Source: Cyrtodaria siliqua
Taxonomy: Eukaryota > Mollusca > Bivalvia > Adapedonta > Hiatellidae
Assembly: GCA_037043455.1 (NCBI GenBank)
Contig: JAWPHD010005075.1
Location: forward strand, 62,001 to 126,000
DNA length: 64,000 nt
Direction: 5' to 3'
The notes beneath the pieces were generated by a model. The model did no database searches. It was not told the DNA's origin and saw only the letters and a list, made by a program, of their open reading frames with translations. A program made the position numbers and the translations under genes. Positions 11,511 to 23,252 of the stretch are shown piece after piece. Position 1 is the first letter of the stretch; the number at the start of each line of letters is the position of its first letter.

Positions 11511-11764
11511 AGAATCCCTGTGTGGTTGCCGGGGAAGAATACAACCACTGCAAACCCGGCTAAAGGCAGAGAAACGTCGCTCCATCGTAAATTGAGTGTC
11601 TACAATAGAATTTGCAGCAACTCTGCCGGTTGGAAGGTTCTAGGCCCATTCTCCATATTTTATCTAGATGTAAATGGAGGATGAGCTGGCATGTTCATCC
11701 CAGTTTGGCGCCATATAACCTTTGGTTCTTGGTGCGCCGTAAAACCCCAATTCAATTCAATTCA
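11511..11764 (+). mobile_element. SINE, ATTCA-tail family
   Basis: GTGTGGTTGCCGGGGAAGAAT at the 5' side, the ATTTGCAGCAACTCTGC core, and the tail GTAAAACCCCAATTCAATTC. Shorter than the 9303 copy and internally deleted. Confidence 0.8.
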
Positions 11765-14700
11765 GTGTCATTTCAAAAACAAATAACGCTACTATAACAT
11801 TTTTATTTTTTTTTATTATAAAAAAAAAGGATATAAAAAAATGTAATAAAAATTAACATAGTAGTTGTTAAAAAAAGGCACATCTGATTATACAGCGTGT
11901 ACATTTGTAGTGGCACATACAACACAAAGTGTTAGTACGTTCGACCACATATAAGCCACGTAACAAATAACAACCAAACGTCGTCTTCTAGTCTCTTCTC
12001 TTAATGTGACAGTGTATCTTTTACCTTAATTAACTCTCTGGATAAAACGATGTGATACTAAACAGGTACTACGATGTGATACTAAACAGGTACACGTATC
12101 CTATCGATTTATCCAACTTACTACCTTTTTAAAGTCAATAATTCATAATTTTTATAGAGCATCATCAAAACAATTGGTCATCAGTGACCAGAAATGGAGC
12201 TAGACTGGGTACCATGGGCCCAATCTGGTGACACACAAAAGTACCCTCAGGTAAACTATTAAGTTACTGTGAAGCATAGGAGTGGTGAAAGACACAGGGC
12301 TGGTATGTATTGAAGGTTTCCTTTTATTTCTGAAACATTTAACTTGCTTCCAGCGAAAACCGCATGAAAATTGAAGTTAAACTGGGATGCTGCACTACTT
12401 TTTGTGAAGCACAGTTTGAAGTGTACTTTGGTCCTTTTGACCTCAGAATTCAAAAAAGGGTGTTTACTTTCAGTTTGGAAAATATTTTGGGAAAAAAAGC
12501 TGGTCAGCGATTCATCTAAGGCCCATTTTTGTGTTGCACTGGGCATGACTGATACTACATTGTGTGTGTTATATGGCAAGCATAGTCAGGATTGGAAATT
12601 TTCGGGTATGTATTTATTAACAACCCTATGTAAAAATAATGGTGGTCTAGGTCCTAAATAAGACATGTATAATACATTATTGTAGGTGATAAACTCGGTC
12701 TTTATCCTTGATGTTCAACCAAGTTTACTTTAAAATTAAAGTATCTGCAGTGTGATTATTTTAAAACCCTGCATATTTTATGAACATTCATGCAAATTGA
12801 TTCAATTTATGTATTAAAATCTTGAAAATTATCGTCTGTTTACTCTGCCAAAGATTTTTATTGTACTATAGAACCTGCGAATAAAAACCGAGTAACACAC
12901 ATTTTATCACCCAATCATGAAAGCTCGGCCAATCCCTTCATTCCTCGGGATCCCGCCTTGTGTGTATCACGGCGCTTCGGTATGTTCAAAATCTTAACAT
13001 TCTGTTAGCCGAAAGGCAACGGCACAGAAAATAGTGCACTGTTGCTAAGCTGTTGCTACATAAACATTATGGCCGCTTGCCACACGAGTTGATGTATGAT
13101 TTGCGTTGCATGTTTGTTATTTACAATACAGATGAAGGTTTTATCACTACTTTCACGTAAATAAACTGCAGATGGAGAAATCGGCTAAATGACATTGCAA
13201 AATGTTGAAGATAACTTTGATTTTGAATGCAAATTCGTTTTGGCGGGAATCTGACGCGCGTCACGCTAGTATGACGTAACCAATATGGAAACCTGCGTAT
13301 TACATTCGAGTCATTCTGCGAAACAGTGTACGAGATGTTGCGAATGTTTATCATCTTCTGAAAATAAGATATAATCTCAACATCTCTGCAATGGAAAATT
13401 ATAAATACTCGGTCACTAATATAAGATCTATATTTTCTGTTCAGTATTTTTGTTTCTAAAAATCCTCTTTGCACAGACCTAATAACAAATAGATCGGACA
13501 CTACGAAAAGTATCTAAATTTCACGTGGCACAGTGCGAAAATTTCACAAAATATTTCCCAACTTTAAACACACATATCGTGAAGAGTTTTATAGATACAA
13601 GTTTCATTCAAGCCAAATACCATCACAAAATTTAATTTTCTTTCCGTGATAGTATTTTGTTTTCTCTTACATAGAGAGCAAAAAAGGAGACTGATTTTGC
13701 AAAACATTGATTTTTAAGAGAAAAGCAAAAATTTATGACATTTTAAGCTTTAAACATTTTTTTATATAATTTCTTATTTTGAAAATAAACATACATTATT
13801 ATAATCCCATTTTGCTATTCACTATGAGTCTTGTGGATGTATTCTCATCAAAATCGGTGAATAATTGAGAGAGAAGATAGAAGGAAAAGTTAAGGTGCCA
13901 CGTGATATTTTGGTTACTTCATTGGTTAAGATAGGAAGTTTCCTATCTGTTTATTAATATGTCTGTGCTCTTTGAGACAATAGTATCAATACGTCATCAA
14001 TAAGTCATCTGCACAAAATATGTGACACCGACATGTGATATGTGACATAAAATATGTAAATGCAGACGGATGAAAATAAGAAAATAAATCAATCTAGGTC
14101 ATTCAAAACGTATGTCATGAAAAAATATAAAAACTATTTCTGTTAAAATTACACTAAAAACTATAGGTATCTCTCTGAAAAACAACTGCACACACAACAT
14201 TGTACGTACTCATATCCCATCCACTAATTGAGTTACAGAATACATATAAGAGAGAGTAACAACTTACAATCGCTCGGTTAATATATATGGTTACAATAAT
14301 AAATCGTTAACAAAAACACAAACACAACCTTTATGCGTATAATACTTGGTTCACCTTCGCTGTATTTAGCGAGCAGACCTTGGTTTTAAAGTCCTCCGGC
14401 CATGTTTTGTTTCATGGACATGTTTATGTTTATTTAAATCGAAATTAATACACAACAATACATATTTACAATTCACACATTGCAATATCTGTGAAAAGCG
14501 AGAATAGGATTTTATTTGATGACGTAGACAACTTTTGAATAGGTAAATTAATCCAAAGCAAATAATATTTATCAATTATCTGGCAATAGTTGTGCAGCTA
14601 TACAATTCAAATTTACCTCATTTCCCATTGCCGTCATGCAGTGGTAAAAGAAGTATCTACGTCATGCAAATAATACTTATTTTTATATACAACTTAGTAA

Positions 14701-16008
14701 CGGTTTTAAATATATGTTTCTCTCCGGGACTATCAAGAAATGTTCATATGATGTTTAGGAGTTAAATTGTTAATTGTTAATACTACAAAAACGGTGGCGT
14801 GGCCATTTATGTTTAAGCACCCAAGGACTGTGTTCGATCATTGGGAACAATAGCTTTATTCAGACATTTGGTACATGGACGGCACGTTTTATTGGAGCCC
14901 TTCCTACTTCTGTCAACTATATACCACCCACGCCATGATCGACGGTTACATGTGTCTGTTAGTACACGGACTGCTACCAAACAAGCAGCAGCACACCTAA
15001 AGACGATTCAATCTGCTGCTGACGACATCAACATAGGGCTCAAAAGTCAGTTGCAGAAATATGTCACATTATGGGTGTATGTAAACTATGCTTTTGTTTA
15101 CTTTTGTTCATGAAATCAATGAATTTACAAAATATACTGAACCAAAGTTCTAACGCACCACCCTTTTTTTCGAATATTTTTTTATTAGTTTAATTTTTGT
15201 TTCTTTTCCATACTGACACAGCAATTTGATTTTTTCTTTTAAATTACAGTCGTTACTGACGAGATATTTGTCTCGTTCAGAATGAAATTTATTTTGATTT
15301 GTTGATTGTTATTATTGAGATATTAAAGATATTGTCTACTGGTGCGTTTATAGCTGTTTGGTTCGGTATATATTACTATCTTTGCTTATTTTTCCTACCT
15401 ATCACATACTCCAGCTGAATAACTTTTGGTACGTACGTTTTTGCCAAACAGTATATTAGTACCACTTCACATCGATTATCGCCAATTAATCCCGTTGTTA
15501 ATTCATGACAATAGATTCTTATTTTCCCAACCCATCTTTTTCACTTTTTCCTTAACTAGATATAAACGTTGGGAAAGTGAGAACACCCCGTTCCATCATT
15601 GGGAACAATAGCTTCATTCAAGTCTGACTGAGAAATTGATTAACAAGACAGGTGGACTGCAAACCTGTTTTTAAAAAAGGTACCTTACATAAACCAAATT
15701 AAATGGAATATAAATGCTGTCATTCATACCTGGTAGAATCTACATTATACTTTTAGGAATATTCATTTTGAACAAAACACACATACATACATGCACATTT
15801 AAGTATGTTTAAAGTTAACTAACAAACATTCTGTATAAAAAATGTTCATTTGCTTCCAATCAATTAAGTTTAATTACTTTGTTGTGTGTATTTGTGTACA
15901 TCAGGTTAAAGGGCCAAAACCTAATGCATGGGTCTTAAAATGACTCCTTATTTATAAGGATATTTATTCTGAAGAGTAATATATGCTATCCTAGGATACA
16001 CACCAGTG
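11765..16008. other. Long stretch with no supportable gene
   Basis: AT-rich non-coding DNA. Short open frames on both strands (for example 12371-12661, 13121-13501 minus and 14841-15113) lack motifs, splice support or related copies in the window. The phrase CATTGGGAACAATAGCTT occurs twice (near 14840 and 15597), hinting at a small repeat. I assign no function here. Confidence 0.6.
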
Positions 16009-16012
16009 TTAA

Positions 16013-16213
16013 CCCTTAACCCGCTAAGAACGACTATAATAGCCTTTGCGTCCATTGTAAACCCAGATCAGACTGTGCGTAATTGATCAGGGTTTACAAT
16101 GTCCAGTTGCTGAGTCATTTTCCCCCCAAAACATCCCTTTGTCACTTGAAAGGAATGGTCTTAATTCAAAGAAAGAAAAGTCCATTATATATATATATGT
16201 AGCGGGTTAAGGG
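16013..16213. mobile_element. TTAA MITE, family 2
   Basis: TTAA target at both sides and inverted ends CCCTTAACCCGCTA / TAGCGGGTTAAGGG. The interior carries GCCTTTGCGTCCATTGTAAA. A second copy in inverted orientation lies at 56421-56655. TTAA plus CCC ends is piggyBac-like; it is non-coding. Confidence 0.85.
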
Positions 16214-16479
16214 TTAATTATATCATTTTAAGCCCGATTTCATTAAATATAGGTGAATTACATTTAATATGGTAAAAAAAGCACAAATAAAAAATAATTA
16301 TTTTAAAAACGTGTAGTTCAGTTTTGAACGCACATAATCATTATTTAATCATAGGTCATATCAATCACACATTTTAATCAATAATCCAATGAAATCAATA
16401 AAATGAATTATTTACAATTTATGTGAGGATTTACTTGAATATGTTTTAAGAAATAATATTTGAAACAGAAACGCCTCTG

Positions 16480-17395
16480 ATACATATTTACTTATATTAA
16501 AAAGTTCTTCTTTGACAATGTAGCAGTGTTACAAGTTTAAACATATTTGGCCTTTGTGTGTAATATTTTCTGATATATTTCTTTCTAATATCTCACCGTG
16601 TGGTTGCCGGGGTAGAATAGAGCTTTCTAATATACAACCACTGCAAACACCGCTAGAGACACAGGGGATGGACCACACCCGCCCCTCCCCGCTCCAGTTC
16701 ATGTTCATTTTATTATTTTTTATCATGCTCATTCAAGGTCTTCATCTTCACCGCGTATGCAAACGTGGAAACGCGACTCCATCGTAAATGGAGTGTCTAC
16801 TATAGAATTTGCAGCAACTCTGCAGTTCTGCAGACTAAAAGGTTCTAGCCCCATTCTCCATATTTTATCTTGATGTAAATGGAGGATGAGCCTGGCATGT
16901 TCATTCCTGTTAGGCGCCATATAACCTTTCATGTGTTGGTGCGTCGTAAAACCCAATTCAATTCAATTCTTTCTAATATCGTTATAAGCTGTACAAATTA
17001 AAACAAAGTGAAATTCGTCTTAAATTTCAGTTGAATTACATATTTGACAAGCTGTTTCATTTCTTTCAATCATATGTCTTTCATAACGGCCTGTCTCAGT
17101 TTTTAAGCTATGTGAAGACAAACGTAATTTAGCAAAAAACTTCGGAATCATTTTGTACATAAAATATTCAGATAATTTTCATATCCAAAAATAATTTTTA
17201 CAGGTCTATATAAACTTGTTAATACTCCATTTTCTTGTAGATAGTGTTCCAGTTTTGAATAAAGCAGTCCATCAACCTCTGTTTAAAGCTAGATACAAAC
17301 TGTTTATCGTTCACCCTTAAAGGATCATACCATACATACGTAAAGCCATACGTATTAAGTATATATTTTACATTGGATAACCAAATGTAACACAC
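16480..17395 (-). pseudogene. LINE reverse transcriptase C-terminus, split by a SINE
   Basis: Minus-strand frames read in order: TYGFTYVWYDPLRVNDKQF, RLMDCFIQNWN, FFAKLRLSSHSLKTETGRYE, then a zinc-knuckle-like block ACQICNSTEI..DEFHFVLIC, typical of the C-terminus of molluscan non-LTR retrotransposons. The frame breaks at least twice. At NDI it is interrupted by the SINE at 16593-16968, and it resumes after it as RKKYIRKYYTQRPNMFKL. A dead LINE tail with a younger SINE inside. Confidence 0.83.
16593..16968 (+). mobile_element. SINE, ATTCA-tail family, inside a LINE
   Basis: Direct repeats CTTTCTAATATC at 16581-16592 and 16969-16980 flank the element. 5' part GTGTGGTTGCCGGGGTAGAA, core ATTTGCAGCAACTCTGCAG, tail ACCCAATTCAATTCAATT. 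Inserted opposite to the LINE it interrupts. Confidence 0.88.
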
Positions 17396-17850
17396 ATGCT
17401 AACATTCATCTTGTTAAATGCTGGTTTTCTGGGATTTCTCACGAATGTCAGACTTTAAAATTCTTCTCAAACATAAAGTTAAAAGTAATGTGACTGTTGC
17501 TCCAATAGCAAATAGAAAATCCTCAATCAAGACCCCAGAACTTGTATTTAATAGAGAAACGATGAACTCAGTACACATACTGATTACACAAAACAGAGAC
17601 GGAGATGCTCGTTACCTGTTATGTCAACAGCATTGTATTTACAAGTAGTACATTTTAGTGAAAACGTCAAACGAGCAACTGTACGAAGTGTTAATTGCGA
17701 GTATTAAGATATCTATTTGACAACACGACTCGTTGTATTTCCTTCCAGGGTTCCATTTGTAAGGACAAACTGCGACGTTTGGTTTAATAAATCTGATAAT
17801 TTTTTTTTAATAAACATGGTTTAATAAATCTGATAAAATTACTTCATAAA

Positions 17851-18172
17851 ACAAGAGTTGAATTGGGTTTAACGGAACACTAAAAGACAATATGGCGTCA
17901 ACAGGAATGAACATTCCAGGCACACCCACCATTTACATCGAGATAAACATATGCCGAATGGGCCTAGAACATTCTCACCTGCATAACTGCAGAGTTGCTA
18001 TAAATTGCTGTTGTAAACACTAACTTTTTCGCTTTAGTCATGATCACCACTCAAGTTGCACCTGAACTAATACAGGGATTATGATAAAGAATGTTAAGGA
18101 ACATGGCAAAAATTAGAAAATGCACAGTACAGGTATTCGGGTGAATTTTACCCCTCTGCCTGAATAAGCAGT
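17851..18172 (-). mobile_element. SINE, ATTCA-tail family, inverted copy
   Basis: Reads on the minus strand with the tail complement GTTGAATTGGGTTTAACG at 17857, then CGAATGGGCCTAGAACATTC and ACTGCAGAGTTGCTATAAAT in reverse. Diverged from the other copies. Confidence 0.72.
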
Positions 18173-18299
18173 GATACGGGGTTCATAAAGCAAGAAAGGC
18201 GTATACAATATATTATATCTTATTGTTACTCCATCGTAGTAAACGATCCTCGCTATCAGTCCTCCTGAAAACGAGAAAAACATGATCTGTTATAAATAA

Positions 18300-18408
18300 A
18301 CAATGCGACACCATTCAATGCGACATCGCGACATTGCGATATGACAATGCGACATTGCGATACGACAACTCGACATTGAGATACGACAATGCGACATTGC
18401 GATACAAC
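18300..18408. repeat. ~21-bp tandem repeat (GACAATGCGACATTGCGATAC)
   Basis: About five degenerate units of a CGACATTGCGATA motif. Each unit is partly self-complementary (GCGACATTGCG). No gene. Confidence 0.75.
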
Positions 18409-19462
18409 TAGGGAAGTTGAATCAACGGGTAGTGCCTCTTGTTAAGTTAGTTAAGTTATTTGCCCTGCAGCAGAAGACGTTTTCGCCCGATCACTTTACT
18501 TACCATCAGGCTAAATGTGTTTGCGTTAAACTGATTCATATTACATCATGCTGATTTACTTTGTTCTGTATCACTTCAAATTTTTCGATGAATCGTTTAA
18601 GTGTTCATCGTACCGACTTGTATTTGATTGTATTGCATTAGTTTTTTTGTCAAATGGTTCTATTTGCGTCGTAAGGTTTGACATTTTACACCGTTTCATT
18701 TCACTTCGAACCGTATCAATTCACTTTGTAACGAATGAACAGAGTTTACACGTCGCATCGAATCAATATGTACGTCATCAAATGACTTCATGTTGAATTA
18801 AATGGCCTGTCATTGAATGGTTTGTTAATATCCACAGTTATGGCTTCCCATAGAGATTTACGAGAGAGTGGACACGAAATGCGGTATAGACTGACGTACA
18901 CCTAGGTAACGCCTTCCATAATTCAATTCGCCTTGTATGCCGTGCAATGCATTCATGGGCGCGTCTATAGGTCTCGCCAATTTCATATAATTCGATTTTA
19001 TGTATTTGTATATAGAAAACATATATAGATGTTCCCTGCCACAAAAAGTGTTCTGCAAAGCGGTTGTGTCGCATGCAATCTCGTTAAAATCAAATTCTAA
19101 TTACGCTTTGATATTTTCCGCTTCTAGGCCTTGTAGCGTAGGGTATGGTATCGTGATGAAGCGTCTGAGTTGAATGAGATTGTGTCGCAGGTTTCTTCTT
19201 ATTGCCGAATGTATTGACAACATGCTTGACTTAATATACACGATACAATATATTAAAATATTAGGCATTACAATTACAATTGATATTCATGTACTGCTAA
19301 ATTTAACGAAATTGTTTATATCATTTTCGGAGAATTAAGCTGTCACAGTTGTTCAAGACCTGTAAAACCAATAGAACTCTTGAATATCAGGCATACATGC
19401 TTTTCAGTCCAGAAAGCATTCATGTTATTACAACCAAGATAAAATAGAACATTCATATTTAC

Positions 19463-19551
19463 CTTGGCCTCCGCTATATCAGAGGTCTTCAAGGCATGAC
19501 TTTCAGGTTCATCTTCACCAGTCTGATCATTTGCAGCACAACATGCACAAA
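19463..19551 (-). CDS. Gene B exon: cytoplasmic segment
   Basis: An 89-base minus-strand exon with acceptor TTATTCAG and donor AAG/GTAAAT. Entering in phase 1 from the transmembrane exon it reads VCACCAANDQTGEDEPESHA and ends TSDIAEAK in phase 0. The acidic, cysteine-led sequence right after a membrane stop suits the inner face of a receptor. The phase pattern (1 in, 0 out) equals that of the gene D exon 62900-62973. Later exons and the stop codon were not found, so the gene B 3' end is undefined. Confidence 0.55.
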
Positions 19552-20196
19552 CTGAATAATTCGATAACATCACTTATTTGTAAAAAATTGGAATTGAATG
19601 TTGTTTAACGGCTCATCAACACAGTATAGGTTTTTTAGAGCCGCCCCAGAGAGAGGGGAAGGAAACATAGGAATCCGGGAACCTGCCCTACTCTTATTAT
19701 CGAATAGATTCCTATGGTTCTTTAACGTGCTCGGAGGATATACCGATACACGGGACCGCCCGGTTTATGTCCCCATCCGACGGACGAGGCTAAGGGAAAG
19801 TGTCTTGGCCAAGACCACACCGACGGAACTCAGTGGCAAGAACAACTATATTACGTTACTGCTACCAACCATGTGTATATGTTTGTACTTTACCTAGGTT
19901 TTGTAGAGCTACAATACCCAAAACATGGTTTAATGATTCTAATCTCTAACCATAAACGAGACTTCTAAGTCATCCTAAAGGGCATTCTTTAGTATACAAT
20001 CAATTATTATGTTAGTTTGGCCACCGGCCAACAACCCCCAAATACATTTCATATACAAATAAACAAATATGTAACTGGTGCACCCAACACATTCTTAGAG
20101 CTCTGAAACTGGTTTCAGTATGCCAATGAACTAACATAGTTACCCTTGCGTCTGTATATACATATGATGAAGACCACAATGAACTAACATAGTTAC

Positions 20197-20265
20197 CCTT
20201 CTTGCGTCTGTATATACATATGATGAAGACCACAATGACTGCAATGACGACCACAAAAACGACGA
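20197..20265 (-). CDS. Gene B exon: transmembrane helix and stop-transfer
   Basis: 69 bases, phase 1 in and out, reading VVFVVVIAVIVVFIICIY followed by RRKK: a textbook single membrane span with a positive cytosolic stop-transfer. The acceptor AATATAG is weak (poor pyrimidine tract), but the phase fits the Ig exons upstream and the tail exon downstream. The last part of the exon plus its donor GTAACT is tandemly duplicated at 20112-20235, giving a second potential donor about 53 bases on. This anchors gene B as a membrane receptor. Confidence 0.7.
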
Positions 20266-20549
20266 CTATATTATAATGGCTGTCACATTTTGTTCTTCAC
20301 TTTCTCAGAGGATGTCGCTATGAAATAAAACATGCGAGACTTACATAGCGAAGATTTAAAACATCATTTCAATACAGTATAAATATAATTTAAAAAATTA
20401 TAGCAACACTAAAGCTAGCTAGGATATTTTTTTTAAGGCACTGTACTAATTTTCCACATCATATTTAAACAACAATTTCTATATTTTTTATTATCTTTTT
20501 TGAATCAAGTGTTTGTGAAAGGTGTTTTGTTCAATGTCATTATATTATA

Positions 20550-20640
20550 TAATAAAATCTATTTTATTTTGCCGCAAGCTTTCGGTTGTTTTTCCAACCT
20601 TCTTCATGGCGTTTATTTATATACAGTTTAACGGAAACGA
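20550..20640 (-). repeat. PLE terminal repeat (pLTR-like), distal copy
   Basis: About 85 bases nearly identical to 22664-22757: TTTTGCCGCAAGCTTTCGGT, a stem-loop GGTTG/CAACC and TTTAACGGAAACG. Direct repeats in this position, one beyond each GIY-YIG block, are the pseudo-LTR arrangement of Penelope-like elements. Confidence 0.75.
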
Positions 20641-21369
20641 CGTAACGTCACAGAAATGACGTCGTGTTTTGGCGCTAGTGGGCACTCCACAGTTTAAGGT
20701 ACATTTCTCAATAATCAAGCCATGACATGACAAACCCTTAGCTGAATCCTTGAGCAAAATAAATCACACCATCACTGTGTCATACATTTCTTAAAAGACA
20801 ATTAAAATTACCAATGTTTCTATACCAAATAAAAGTAACAAAAAGCATTTTCTGTCCAATTTTAGACCCATTTCTTTAAGATTACCCCACCCCTCAAAAC
20901 ATGCTTAAAAGCAATTTAGCAATATTTCAAATGTAAATAAATAAAAAAAAAGATAGTTTCCTAAGCATATCAGGTCATTTATGCACTCATCATGCTCTTG
21001 CATATCAGGAAATGCTAATTGTACATACCTTCGCGGCTTTTTAAAAAGTTATGCTGATCACCCCGTGAGTCAAAATCAGTCATTGTACCTACTTTTGGAA
21101 GTTTTTGGTAATTCGCATTTTTCTATTTATAGCCTCCAAATACACAAAGAATGCATATTCCAATACACCAAAATAAAACTTAAAGTACTCAAAGCTGAAA
21201 AAGCATCAAACGCACTTCATAATTATTATAAATACCATCTATGAACCTAAAAGATGCTTAATTGATTTCTTTCTGATTTACATGGACATATAGTGCCCCC
21301 TAATTTTAACGTCACTCTTTTGTGTTCTGTCCATAGGGCTTAAATGTCCGAAGTTTCTTTTTCTTAGTG
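20641..21369 (-). other. PLE unit 2 downstream region
   Basis: AT-rich sequence between the GIY-YIG remnant and the distal terminal repeat. No motif-bearing frame; probably untranslated or decayed element sequence. Confidence 0.5.
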
Positions 21370-21616
21370 CCCCTATGTTTTTTTTGGTATGTATCATCAC
21401 CGTAAAGTTTCTCGAGACCCATAAGACGGAAGTCGTCTATGTTGTGCCCGTCTGCTCTAAAGTGGTTTGCCACAGGATCGTCGTATCCAGTTCTAATCCT
21501 CGACAGATTCAGCAGTTGCCTTTTCTACCGCCTGTCCCCGGTTTCTCCTACATAAATAAACTCCGCACATTTGTGACAATAATTCGTTTCCTGAGAACTG
21601 CTCAGTTGCTTTGAAG
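21370..21616 (-). pseudogene. PLE unit 2 GIY-YIG endonuclease remnant
   Basis: The minus strand reads NYCHKCAEFIYVGETGDRR and, after a one-base shift, RQLLNLSRIRTGYDDP, ANHFRADGHNIDDFRLMGLE. These are the CxxC, YVGET and downstream H/F blocks of the GIY-YIG nuclease of Penelope-like elements, closely matching unit 1 at 22734-22985. Frameshift after GDRR. Confidence 0.85.
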
Positions 21617-22290
21617 ACAAGTTAGTAACTGAGTGTATGAAACCAGTGGCACTAGTTTCCTTTTCGGGCATTTTAACATTATGTAGCTGTTTGCTTCTTG
21701 GCTTTATATTTCTTCCGTTTGATTTGTGTGCAATTGTGTCTGTTTCCACTTCCGCCTCAAGTAGCGTCATGCTAGACATTTTTTCACCTGGTACTGAACG
21801 GTTTTCACATGAGCAAGGTCTACCACTCTTGAAAAGAACGTCGAAGTGCTCATTTTGTAGCGGAATGCATATAAACTTAGTTTATGTGGTTGCATTTTTC
21901 AAAATGAGTAAATCTAAGCCATTCCTCACCTCCGCTGCTGTCTCGGTGTTTTACAAAAATGTCAACATTAAAACACTGACAGGCAGCACTTATTTTTGCT
22001 TCTGTCGCCCAGGAATCCACTCTTCCATCAACAAACTGCATTGCATCCATATGTTCATCAAAAGAACCATCAATCATCGCTGCGTATTTTGATCGGGTTT
22101 CCTTCATATGTTTGGTGACCATTTCCCGTACCACTGCGTAATTTTCTACATCTCCAAGCAAGCACTTAGCAACACATCGGAAAAAAACTATTTCCGTCCC
22201 TTTAACTCGGAAAACATGGTCTTCGCTTGATGTTAAATTATGGAACTTCCTTAACTTTGTTTTATCTAGCTTAAGTTTTAAAGTTAACAT
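21617..22290 (-). pseudogene. OTU-like protease domain in a PLE-derived ORF
   Basis: The open frame 22290-21877 reads FRVKGTEIVFFRCVAKCLLG, then SWATEAKISAACQCFNVDIF and EEWLRFTH. After a frameshift near 21877 it continues CIPLQNEHFDVLF. These match in order the OTU cysteine-protease landmarks: the catalytic block (family GDGNCFF, here GTEIVFF, so catalytic Asp and Cys are lost), the WATE helix, and the C-terminal catalytic His block (HFDVLF). Downstream comes a linker ending VTNLSSKQLSSSQE, which resembles the start of PLE reverse transcriptases, then directly GIY-YIG. The source element was therefore probably N-coil, OTU, RT, GIY-YIG, with RT deleted here. Confidence 0.7.
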
Positions 22291-22439
22291 ATGCGCATTC
22301 AGTGCATTGGATTTTTCACCAAAATCATGTTCAGTAAGTGTAGCCTTAAGAAATGTTAACTCGTTTCTTTTTGTTGATTTAACTGTGTTAAATTTCTCTC
22401 ACAAACCTGTATTCCTTCCGTTATAAGCTGACGTGATGT

Positions 22440-22660
22440 CTCCATCAACTCGTTCCCGTTCCTCAGAAATGGAATCGAATCCTAATTACGAGGAGATAGT
22501 AAAACCCTTCGGTACTTTTTTCTCTTCCTGACATTTCACAAGAAACTTCCGGTGGCTTTCATATCTTGTTTTTTTATCCAATAATTTCTTCAGTCTATTT
22601 AATCGTTTAGCACATTGTTCGTCCGTTTTTATTGTATCGTTCGTATGATCAAATATCTTT
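22440..22660 (-). pseudogene. PLE unit 2 N-terminal helical segment
   Basis: Minus-strand frame reading DEQCAKRLNRLKKLLDKKTR, YESHRKFLVKCQEEKKVPKG, then a stop. A charged, likely coiled-coil block followed by VPKG is the kind of N-terminus seen upstream of PLE-type RTs. It lies between the proximal terminal repeat and the OTU block, i.e. where a unit 2 ORF should begin. Confidence 0.6.
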
Positions 22661-22663
22661 TGG

Positions 22664-22757
22664 GTTATTTATATAATAAAATCTATTTTATTTTGCCGCA
22701 AGCTTTCGGTTGTTTTTCCAACCTTCATGGCGTTTATTTTATATACAATTTAACGGA
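22664..22757 (-). repeat. PLE terminal repeat, proximal copy
   Basis: Direct repeat of 20550-20640, separating PLE unit 1 (RT and GIY-YIG to the right) from unit 2. Minus strand: CCATGAAGGTTGG, loop, CAACCGAAAG. The distal copy has three additional bases (CCATGAAGAAGGTTGG). Confidence 0.78.
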
Positions 22758-23120
22758 AACGGCTATGGTTTTCCGGTATATATCGTCACCGTAATGTTTC
22801 TCGAGAGCCATAATACGGAAGTCGTCTATGTTGTGCCCGTCTGCTCTAAAGTGGTTTGCCACCGGATCGTCGTATCCAGTTATAATCCTCGATAGATTCA
22901 GCAGCTGCCTTTTGTACAGCCTGTCCACGGTTTCTCCTACATACACAAACTCCCCACATTTGTGACAATAAATGGCATAAACCACATTAGTTGATTTACA
23001 GTTGATGTTGTTCCTTAACGTATATGTTTTCCATTATGCGCACTGATCGTGTCTGATTTTATCACATATGGACATACAGCGCAATTCTTTCCGAATGGTT
23101 CACATCCACGTGGTTTGATA
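22734..23120 (-). pseudogene. PLE unit 1 GIY-YIG endonuclease
   Basis: Minus-strand frame AIYCHKCGEFVYVGETVDRL, KRQLLNLSRIITGYDDP, ANHFRADGHNIDDFRIMALE. The nuclease core is intact in one frame from 22985 to 22734, preceded by a cysteine block (CEPFGKNCAVCPYV) as in PLEs. It nicks target DNA in this retroelement class. Disruptions lie just upstream. Confidence 0.87.
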
Positions 23121-23252
23121 AAAAACTGATTGTTGTATTTTTTGTGCACCAGAATGTCTTGCAGGTTTGTATCTCTTCTGTATGCCAGGATGGATGGTTA
23201 TGGAATACCTTTTTCATTATGTCAGAAATATGCAGAGTTGGTAGATGTTTTC

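Noticed and set aside
12259..12661. Two overlapping ORFs on opposite strands of about 100 codons
   Set aside because: Mutual shadows in AT-rich DNA; neither shows a known family signature.
14841..15113. 90-codon plus-strand ORF
   Set aside because: No recognised motif, no copy elsewhere and no splice support.
18838..19074. Minus-strand ORF MRHNRFAEHFLWQG...
   Set aside because: Length is within chance; searched by eye as a possible further gene B tail exon but phase and splice sites do not fit.
20550..20640. Functional hammerhead ribozyme
   Set aside because: The first core C is absent and stem III with a cleavage site is not formed; kept only as a possible relic.
21637..22092. 151-codon plus-strand ORF
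   Set aside because: Antisense shadow of the OTU-like coding region.
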